DNA of 7,835 nt from Promethearchaeota archaeon. GTDB taxonomy: Archaea; Asgardarchaeota; Lokiarchaeia; Sigynarchaeales; SOKP01. Shown here piece after piece: positions 1 through 4,684 of this stretch. The stretch is from NCBI GenBank assembly GCA_030605085.1, contig JAUWBH010000215.1:1-7835 (forward strand). Direction: 5' to 3'. Position numbers and translations under genes: made by a program. The stretch's first letter is position 1; each line of letters opens with the position of its first letter. Under the pieces are notes generated by a model, which saw nothing but the letters and a program-made list of their open reading frames with translations, searched no databases and was not told where the DNA came from.

Positions 1-271
1 CGTCATTTTCGTCCAATAAAACGAAATCAACGCCCCAACTGTCGATCCCTATTGAAATCAAATCTGAATTATATTTACTAACATAAGCCGATAAACCATT
101 TTTTATTTCTTGAAATAGCCTTAAAATATCCCAATATAACGAATTAAACACTTGAATCCCGCCATTGGGAAAACGATAAATCTCGTCTAACTTTAGTTTG
201 TCATTTTCAAGAATCCCAACGATAGCTCTTCCCGAACTTGCGCCTAAATCGAATCCTAAATATCGTTTCAT
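1..271 (-). CDS. rhaB: L-rhamnulokinase, N-terminal 90 residues (3' part beyond the left edge)
   Basis: Reading the minus strand from the ATG at 271-269 gives 90 codons with no stop before the window edge. The product starts MKRYLGFDLGASSGRA. The DLGASSGR loop (residues 8-15) is the ATP-phosphate loop of FGGY sugar kinases in the form typical of rhamnulokinases. GIDSWGVDF (75-83) is the second hallmark of that subfamily. The enzyme phosphorylates L-rhamnulose to L-rhamnulose 1-phosphate in the cytoplasm. Family members are roughly 470-490 residues, so about four fifths of the gene is missing here. The start is secure because the phosphate loop always lies directly after the first few residues. 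It is divergent from the SCP2 gene; the GH78 rhamnosidase and class II aldolase downstream support a rhamnose role. Another FGGY kinase is possible but less likely given both motifs. Confidence 0.88.
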   Translation of the reverse strand, partial: MKRYLGFDLGASSGRAIVGILENDKLKLDEIYRFPNGGIQVFNSLYWDILRLFQEIKNGLSAYVSKYNSDLISIGIDSWGVDFVLLDEND

Positions 272-282
272 TAATATTAACC

Positions 283-297
283 CTAAAATATTTTTAG
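283..297. repeat. 15-bp inverted repeat next to the rhaB start
   Basis: CTAAAA at 283-288 and TTTTAG at 292-297 are perfect reverse complements around the 3-base centre TAT. The site ends 12 bases before the rhaB ATG and overlaps the transcript start predicted from the TATA candidate at 303-310, which is where a repressor could act. In DNA this AT-rich such a short palindrome can also arise by chance. Confidence 0.3.
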
Positions 298-349
298 AGT
301 AGTTATAAAATAATTCTAAATATAGTTTATTTATAGTTTTTCGTATATG

Positions 350-371
350 TAATTTTTTAGTAATTTTTTGG
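350..371. repeat. Adjacent 11-bp tandem repeat with phased T-tracts
   Basis: TAATTTTTTAG at 350-360 is followed immediately by TAATTTTTTGG at 361-371, differing at one base. The six-base T-tracts therefore repeat at an 11-bp interval, close to one helical turn, which is expected to bend the DNA. It lies midway between the two divergent start codons. Confidence 0.45.
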
Positions 372-423
372 TGATATAGCTTATACCGTATCATTTTAAT
401 ATATGCGAATGTTATATCTACCT

Positions 424-442
424 ATCATTTAATTCAAATGAT
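424..442. promoter_or_regulatory. 19-bp inverted repeat upstream of the SCP2 gene, candidate operator
   Basis: ATCATTT at 424-430 and AAATGAT at 436-442 are perfect reverse complements around AATTC. The site abuts the TATA candidate at 443-456, the position of the BRE in archaeal promoters, so a bound regulator could block or recruit TFB. A further copy of ATCATTT lies at 390-396. No regulator can be named. Confidence 0.4.
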
Positions 443-488
443 TTTAAAAATAAATTAACAAAATTAAAAAGAAAAAGGTTGAAATTTT

Positions 489-917
489 ATGGTTGACGAA
501 GCGTTAGCAAAAGAAGTAAAAAAATTACGAGACGATGGAATGTCCGATCCAAAGGATATTTTGAAAATCTTTGAGCTCATGAAGCAAGCGTCGGCAGAGA
601 TCGATGACTTAAAAGAAGAACTAGAAGACATCGATCAATTTATTGGGCAGATGGTTATAGAAGACAAAGGCTTTAAGTGGTGGGTCAAAATTGGAGACAA
701 AGAATTCGATTACGGAGAAGGTGAGGGAACTGATCCTTCTTTCACTATGACTGCTAATTGGGAGACGATGAGCGGACTTATGTCAGGTGAAGTTGATGGC
801 ACAAGCGCCTATATGTCTGGAGATCTTAAGATTGAAGGAAATCTTCAGGATACAATGGCATATGGAGAATATATGGCATTTGCAGCCGAAACTTTACAAG
901 AGCTTGATGAAAGTTAA
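489..917 (+). CDS. Small acidic SCP2 sterol-binding domain protein
   Basis: This 142-residue protein has a single SCP2 (sterol carrier protein 2) domain at its C-terminal end. The diagnostic part is residues 97-121, where LMSGEVDGT and AYMSGDLKIEGNL match the family pattern of a lipid-pocket turn followed by GxLKIxG. Residues 57-90 supply preceding beta strands (KWWVKIGDKEFDYGEGEG). Residues 1-55 form a charged helical extension, with a coiled-coil-like stretch around 33-50 (AEIDDLKEELEDID) beyond the basic 100-residue fold. There is no signal peptide or membrane segment, so it should be cytosolic. SCP2 domains bind lipids or other hydrophobic ligands; the ligand here is unknown and sterols are unlikely in an archaeon. 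The gene looks clearly less AT-rich than its neighbours and is heavy in Asp and Glu codons, which could reflect high expression. It seems to be its own transcript. A rhamnose role is not evident. Confidence 0.85.
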   Translation: MVDEALAKEVKKLRDDGMSDPKDILKIFELMKQASAEIDDLKEELEDIDQFIGQMVIEDKGFKWWVKIGDKEFDYGEGEGTDPSFTMTANWETMSGLMSGEVDGTSAYMSGDLKIEGNLQDTMAYGEYMAFAAETLQELDES

Positions 918-953
918 ACAAGTAATTGAAAAATAAATAAACTTTAATCCAAA

Positions 954-995
954 TTTTTTTTTATTTTGTTTTTATTAAATTCTTTTCATTTTTTT
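954..995 (+). terminator. Oligo-T tracts downstream of the SCP2 gene
   Basis: Runs of nine T (954-962), four T (964-967), five T (969-973) and seven T (989-995) follow the SCP2 stop within 80 bases, without a strong hairpin. Clustered T-tracts in the non-template strand are the usual archaeal intrinsic termination signal, so SCP2 and AOR are probably separate transcripts. Confidence 0.55.
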
Positions 996-1028
996 AAATT
1001 AGTTTAATTTATTCTTACTATATACTAT
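994..1028 (+). promoter_or_regulatory. Probable promoter of the AOR gene
   Basis: Directly after the T-tracts, TTAAATTAGTTTAATTT at 994-1010 is followed by TATATACTA at 1020-1028. Either TTTAATTTA (1003-1011) or TATATACTA could be the TATA box, giving a transcript start near 1035 or 1048. The 994-1010 stretch nearly repeats at 7454-7469, upstream of the rhamnosidase and PAS genes. No Shine-Dalgarno sequence precedes the ATG at 1055, consistent with a short or absent leader. Confidence 0.4.
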
Positions 1029-1054
1029 GTAAAAAATTTGAATCTTCTTTAAAA

Positions 1055-2866
1055 ATGCCTTATGGAATGAATAGTAATATTCTTAAAATTAATCTTGATT
1101 CTGAGAAAATTACGGAAGAAAGGATTAACGATGAAATTATAGAAAAATATCTTGGAGGAAGAGGATTAGGAGTAAAATTACTTGTTGATTATCTTCCCAA
1201 ATATGTTGACCCTTTATCAAAAAAAAATGCGTTAATATTCTCTATAGGACCACTTACGGGTAGCATTGTTCCTACCAGTGGACGATTTTCTTTGGTTACG
1301 AAATCGCCATTAACAAATACAATATTTCATTCTAATTCTGGCGGTTATTGGGGAGTAAATTTCAAACAATGTGGCTACGATAATTTATTTATAACCGGAA
1401 AATTAACCCCGGAAAATAAAGGATATATCGTAATAGATGGCTACGATAAGATTGAAATAAAGCATGCTGAAGCATTGTGGGGTCTAAAAACTTCGGAAAC
1501 TGTTGCAAAAATAAAAGAAATCGAAGGTGAAAGCTGTCAAGTACTATGTATTGGACCTGCTGGGGAAAATTTGGTAAGAATTGCTTCAATTATGAATCAA
1601 GGAGCGCATCGCGCTTTTGGTAGAGGTGGTGTAGGAGCCGTTATGGGTTCAAAAAACCTTAAGGCTATTGTTGTAAAGAACGGAAAGAAAAAATTTCCGG
1701 TTATAGATAAAGATTATTTGAAAAAACTTAGCGTCATTGCTATAGATAAATTAAAAGTCGTACCAATAACTTCTCAAGGATTAAATTTATTCGGTACTGC
1801 TGCGTTAGTTAAGATAATTAATTTATTTGGGATGTTTCCCGTTAAAAATTTTCAATACGCCTATTTAGATTCTAATAAAATAGATATGATTAGTGGTGAA
1901 AAATTAAAAGAAGATTTTTTTGAAAAAAAAGAGGGTTGCTATAACTGCATTATTAGATGCGGAAGATTAACTAATACTGGAGTTATGAGTGGGAAAGGTC
2001 CAGAATATGAATCTCTTTGGGCATTAGGACCGTTAAATGAAATTTTTGACTTAAAAACAATTACTCACGCAAATTATTTATGTAATGATTATGGGTTGGA
2101 CACGATATCTACAGGAACTACGATCGCGTGTGCTATGGAAATGCAACAAAATGGTGTGATCAATAACGATTCTTTAAAATTTGGAAATAAGGATATTATT
2201 TGCGAACTTATAGAGAATATTGCTTTAAAGAAAGGCATAGGTAAAGAATTAGCTGAAGGTTCAAGGAGGTTTTCTACTAAACATAATGGAAAACCTTACG
2301 CAATGCAAGTTAAAGGAATGGAGATCCCCGCTTATGACCCACGGGGCGCTTTTGGTCACGCTCTAAATTACGCTGTAAGTTCAAGAGGTGCTTGTCACTT
2401 AACTGGCTTTTTGGTAGCATTAGAAGTATTAGGAGTACCAAAAATAATTAATAGATTTTCTACCAGGGGGAAGTCGGATCTATTAGTTTTAAAACAGAAT
2501 CAAAGTGCTGCAGAGGATTCTCTTATTGTCTGCAAATTTGTTGGTTACGCATTAGGATTTGTGTTTCAAGCGAGATTTTTAAGTGCTATTTTGAATAAAA
2601 CAATGACTATTACAGATTTAATTACAATAGGCGCAAGAATTTATAACTTAGAGAGACTTTTCAACATAAGAGAGGGTTTTTCCAAAGAAGACGATACATT
2701 ACCATTAAGGTTTTTAGAAACACCTTTACGAGATGGTCCCTCAAAAGATAGAATTGTACCTCTTAATGATTTATTAAATGAATATTACAAAGTTAGACAA
2801 TGGAATGATAATGGAGTTCCGACTGATGAGTTATTAGAAAAGCTTTCTCTTAAAGGGTTAAAATAA
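1055..2866 (+). CDS. Aldehyde:ferredoxin oxidoreductase family tungstoenzyme
   Basis: The 603-residue protein oxidises an aldehyde to its carboxylate and passes two electrons to ferredoxin, using a tungsten (or molybdenum) bis-pyranopterin and a [4Fe-4S] cluster. Length and landmarks match Pyrococcus furiosus AOR (about 605 residues). They are GGRGLG (34-39), FGRGGVGAVMGSKNLKA (188-204), cluster cysteines C295, C298 and C302 (CxxCxxxC) with the distant fourth at C493 (EDSLIVC), pterin motif NDYGLD (344-349), YDPRG (427-431) and RGACH with H448. All key residues are present and there is no signal peptide, so it is cytoplasmic. The ATG at 1055 is preferred over that at 1067 because the family begins with a YG just after the Met. 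The creatininase-family gene follows after 89 bases. The substrate cannot be read from sequence; L-lactaldehyde from rhamnose breakdown is my hypothesis. Other AOR paralogues (FOR, GAPOR, WOR types) are less likely by length. Confidence 0.95.
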   Translation: MPYGMNSNILKINLDSEKITEERINDEIIEKYLGGRGLGVKLLVDYLPKYVDPLSKKNALIFSIGPLTGSIVPTSGRFSLVTKSPLTNTIFHSNSGGYWGVNFKQCGYDNLFITGKLTPENKGYIVIDGYDKIEIKHAEALWGLKTSETVAKIKEIEGESCQVLCIGPAGENLVRIASIMNQGAHRAFGRGGVGAVMGSKNLKAIVVKNGKKKFPVIDKDYLKKLSVIAIDKLKVVPITSQGLNLFGTAALVKIINLFGMFPVKNFQYAYLDSNKIDMISGEKLKEDFFEKKEGCYNCIIRCGRLTNTGVMSGKGPEYESLWALGPLNEIFDLKTITHANYLCNDYGLDTISTGTTIACAMEMQQNGVINNDSLKFGNKDIICELIENIALKKGIGKELAEGSRRFSTKHNGKPYAMQVKGMEIPAYDPRGAFGHALNYAVSSRGACHLTGFLVALEVLGVPKIINRFSTRGKSDLLVLKQNQSAAEDSLIVCKFVGYALGFVFQARFLSAILNKTMTITDLITIGARIYNLERLFNIREGFSKEDDTLPLRFLETPLRDGPSKDRIVPLNDLLNEYYKVRQWNDNGVPTDELLEKLSLKGLK

Positions 2867-2955
2867 AAATTTAATTTTTAAAAAATAAAAATTATAAGTG
2901 AAATAGTTAATTTTTAGAAAAGATAAAACCCCTATATAATGTTCGGGGAAAAAAA
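2864..2955 (+). promoter_or_regulatory. AOR to creatininase-family spacer with shared motif and leader hairpin
   Basis: A 17-base palindrome starting at the AOR stop codon (TAAAAATT at 2864-2871, AATTTTTA at 2873-2880) is followed by A-rich rather than T-rich DNA, so it is a doubtful terminator. AGTTAATTTTTAGAAAAG at 2905-2922 resembles AGTTAATTTTAGAAAGG at 7461-7477 and the AOR promoter. CCCC at 2929-2932 can pair with GGGG at 2945-2948 across 12 bases. The GGGG run sits seven bases before the ATG at 2956 and is the only candidate for a ribosome-binding site, so pairing could mask it. AOR and its neighbour may be cotranscribed or not; the sequence does not decide. Confidence 0.35.
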
Positions 2956-3873
2956 ATGTCAGATAAGATAGAAAATTTAGGTCCCTTTGAAGCAAAGGAA
3001 TCAAAATGGTTGCTTTTTTCTGTTGGAAATCCATATGAACGGCATGGACTGGCTTTACCTTTAGCAACTGATGATTTTCACGCGAAAAGAGCCGCATATG
3101 ATCTAGAATTGGCTATTGGTCAAAAATATTTAGCACATATTCCATATACTACTGATAGGTGTGGACCTGTAGCAAAAGATTGGGCACCATACTATATATC
3201 GTGGGAAGAATTTTATAGAAAAACAATTGATTTTATTAAGTACTATATAGATCTTTTAAGAAGCAGGGGCGAAGAAGTTTCATATGCGATGCTTTTGGTA
3301 AGCCATGGAGGAAATGCAGATATAATGGAAAGAAAATATCAAAGAGAAATGCAGAAAGAATTGGATCTCAAAAAATTTTTCTCTATTACAGCTCATGATT
3401 CAAGGAAAAATGCTGTCCGTGTCTTAGAAGAGGTAAAGAAATTTTCAAATGCGATTATCGAAAAAGAAGGAGAACGACATGGTTGTTATACTCCCGAGGA
3501 TTTAACTGACCTATACACGAAAATCCTACTATCTACCGGGCATGCCTCTCATACAGAACATAGTCTAATCGCTGCAATGGGGTTATGTGATATGAAAAAG
3601 GTTGAGATAATGAATTCTTTACTGGAAAAGAACTTTGAAGCAGCATTGAAAAGATGGCCGGCATTAGGAGGATTAGGTGGTTATTTATTAGCAGGGGGAA
3701 AATATACTGAAGCATTAGGAACTGAAGTTAACGACAAATATAATCTATGGAACTGCTTAAATGGGCTTAAAACTCTAAATAATGGAAAATTAATTGTTGA
3801 TCCTGAATTAGGAGCTTTAATACAACGAATAAGTTTAGAAACTAAAATAGAACTTATTAATAAATACCTTTAA
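2956..3873 (+). CDS. Creatininase-family metal-dependent amidohydrolase
   Basis: The 305-residue protein carries the metal-site pattern of the creatininase family, which includes creatininase, archaeal ArfB formamide hydrolase and MftE. ERHG (E28, H30) and LPLATD (D39) match the usual EQHG...LPLGTD. SHGGN (H117) matches NGHGGN. HASHTEHS (H196, E201) matches the downstream HAG..ETS element. These residues would bind two divalent metals for hydrolysis of a cyclic amide, formamide or related bond. Family members are commonly 240-260 residues; here about 60 extra residues follow the core, ending in a Leu- and Ile-rich helix. There is no signal peptide. It lies 89 bases after AOR and is closed by a hairpin. 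I cannot assign a substrate. ArfB (flavin and F420 synthesis) is one alternative, and a lactone or amide step in sugar breakdown is another. Confidence 0.85.
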   Translation: MSDKIENLGPFEAKESKWLLFSVGNPYERHGLALPLATDDFHAKRAAYDLELAIGQKYLAHIPYTTDRCGPVAKDWAPYYISWEEFYRKTIDFIKYYIDLLRSRGEEVSYAMLLVSHGGNADIMERKYQREMQKELDLKKFFSITAHDSRKNAVRVLEEVKKFSNAIIEKEGERHGCYTPEDLTDLYTKILLSTGHASHTEHSLIAAMGLCDMKKVEIMNSLLEKNFEAALKRWPALGGLGGYLLAGGKYTEALGTEVNDKYNLWNCLNGLKTLNNGKLIVDPELGALIQRISLETKIELINKYL

Positions 3874-3920
3874 CATTGGTCTAGCCTTTAATGTTAATTT
3901 AATCTTTCTTCCATTTTTCT
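3870..3920 (+). terminator. Hairpin plus T-rich tail after the creatininase-family gene
   Basis: TTAACATT at 3870-3877 and AATGTTAA at 3890-3897 form a perfect 8-bp stem with a 12-base loop, in which GG (3878-3879) and CC (3885-3886) could pair further. The stem overlaps the TAA stop and is followed by a T-rich stretch to about 3920. It likely ends the AOR and creatininase-family transcript. Confidence 0.6.
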
Positions 3921-3945
3921 TGGTATACAACTACAATTATACTCA

Positions 3946-4050
3946 ATTAAAAATTCTTAGATAAAATTTAATATTATTAAAAATAAGCATTCTTACAGAT
4001 TGTTGAATTAAAAATACTCAACTTAGAAAATTTATTTAGTGATTAAAAAT
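3946..4050 (+). repeat. Four copies of ATTAAAAAT at about 30-bp spacing
   Basis: The 9-mer ATTAAAAAT occurs at 3946-3954, 3976-3984, 4007-4015 and 4042-4050, that is at intervals of 30, 31 and 35 bases, roughly three helical turns. The last copy overlaps the presumed start of the aldolase gene. This may be a set of binding sites or a curved promoter region. Low complexity of the DNA makes chance a real alternative. Confidence 0.5.
4002..4022 (+). repeat. Short inverted repeat upstream of the aldolase
   Basis: GTTGA at 4002-4006 and TCAAC at 4018-4022 are reverse complements with an 11-base interior that contains the third ATTAAAAAT copy. It lies about 20 bases before the aldolase reading frame opens and could be an operator half-site pair or a weak leader hairpin. 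Confidence 0.3.
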
Positions 4051-4660
4051 CATTGATCCCGAAACCTATAAACAATTTAAAATTGTTGGTAAAATTTTAA
4101 CTCGTCATAGATATAACACATCGCATAGTGGCAATATTTCTATGCGAGCTGGGGGTAAAATCCTTATCAAGCGTAGAGGAGCAATGCTTGGATATTTAGA
4201 ACCCGAAGATATTATTGAAACAGATTTATATAGTGCTGATTCCGGAATTATGCTCTCAAGTACAGAAACTGAGGTACATCGGCAAATATATTTAAATACG
4301 GATGCTATGGCGGTTATTCATGCGCATAATCCTTTTTGCGTTATTTTGTCCCTTATTGAAGACGAAATTACATGTTTAGATGCTGAAGGAATTTATATGT
4401 ATAGAAAGATTCCTGTAATTGAAGTAGAGAATCCAGCAGGTCCTACAGATGCCGCGCGAGAGGTCCCAAAAGTTCTTAAAAATTATCCTATAGTAGTAGT
4501 TCGAGCTCATGGCGTTTTTGCTAAGGGAAATACATTATATGATGCGCTCCAAAATGTTACTGGCGCAGAACAATCAGCGATGTTTCGATATTACACCATG
4601 CTTACGGGTAAACCCTTAAAAAGGGATTATTCAAAAGAGAAATATTTTTCTGAATGGTAA
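4043..4660 (+). CDS. Class II (FucA/AraD-like) sugar-phosphate aldolase, start unresolved
   Basis: The frame is open from 4043, just after a TGA at 4040-4042, and gives 205 residues, close to the 215 of E. coli L-fuculose-1-phosphate aldolase. The first ATG, at 4142, is too late: it falls inside the conserved SHSGNISMR element, and the preceding 33 codons read as a normal family N-terminus (IDPETYKQFKIVGKILTRHR). Counting from 4043, E75 in SSTETEVH fits the catalytic acid, and H93, H95 (HAH) and H156 (AHG) fit the three zinc ligands at FucA-like spacing. It would cleave a deoxy-ketose 1-phosphate, here plausibly L-rhamnulose 1-phosphate, to DHAP and L-lactaldehyde. No ATG, GTG or TTG lies in frame upstream of 4142. 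ATT at 4052 could be the start. Alternatively, a GTG at 4039 would be in frame if one A were missing from the AAAAA run at 4045-4049. A role in methylthioribose-type or fuculose metabolism is possible. It converges on GH78, with 24 bases between stops. Confidence 0.85.
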   Translation, partial: LKIIDPETYKQFKIVGKILTRHRYNTSHSGNISMRAGGKILIKRRGAMLGYLEPEDIIETDLYSADSGIMLSSTETEVHRQIYLNTDAMAVIHAHNPFCVILSLIEDEITCLDAEGIYMYRKIPVIEVENPAGPTDAAREVPKVLKNYPIVVVRAHGVFAKGNTLYDALQNVTGAEQSAMFRYYTMLTGKPLKRDYSKEKYFSEW

Positions 4661-4684
4661 TTCCTGAGGCATAAATATAACTTT

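Larger units (their letters stand above)
272..488. promoter_or_regulatory. Divergent promoter region between rhaB and the SCP2 gene
   Basis: This 217-base spacer is very AT-rich and has no convincing reading frame. For rhaB (leftwards), the minus strand reads TTTTATAA at 310-303, a plausible TATA box placing the transcript start near 281, ten bases before the ATG. For the SCP2 gene, TTTTAAAAATAAAT at 443-456 is a TATA candidate giving a start near 475 and a short leader. The GGTTGA at 478-483 is at most a weak Shine-Dalgarno sequence. The 8-mer GTTAATTT lies on the minus strand at 459-452. Two inverted repeats and one tandem repeat inside the region are listed separately. All promoter positions are inferred by eye. 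Confidence 0.5.

Noticed and set aside
1389..1589. Minus-strand open frame of 66 codons inside the AOR gene.
   Set aside because: It lies opposite highly conserved AOR sequence, has no family-like motif, and has no start signal of its own; it is a shadow frame.
2858..3097. Minus-strand open frame of 79 codons across the AOR-creatininase spacer.
   Set aside because: It covers the AT spacer and the start of the creatininase-family gene, is rich in Phe and Leu from A/T runs, and shows no recognisable domain.
3533..3715. Minus-strand open frame of 60 codons in the creatininase-family gene.
   Set aside because: It is opposite conserved metal-site sequence and has no protein-like motif.
3946..4050. 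The spaced ATTAAAAAT copies as a small CRISPR array.
   Set aside because: A 9-base AT-only unit is far shorter than CRISPR repeats, spacers are about 21-26 bases of low complexity, and no cas genes are near.
4142..4660. Taking the ATG at 4142 as the aldolase start, or calling the gene a 5'-truncated pseudogene.
   Set aside because: That start removes the conserved GNIS glycine-asparagine element and N-terminal helices, which are intact and in frame upstream; the rest of the gene has all catalytic residues, so decay is not supported.
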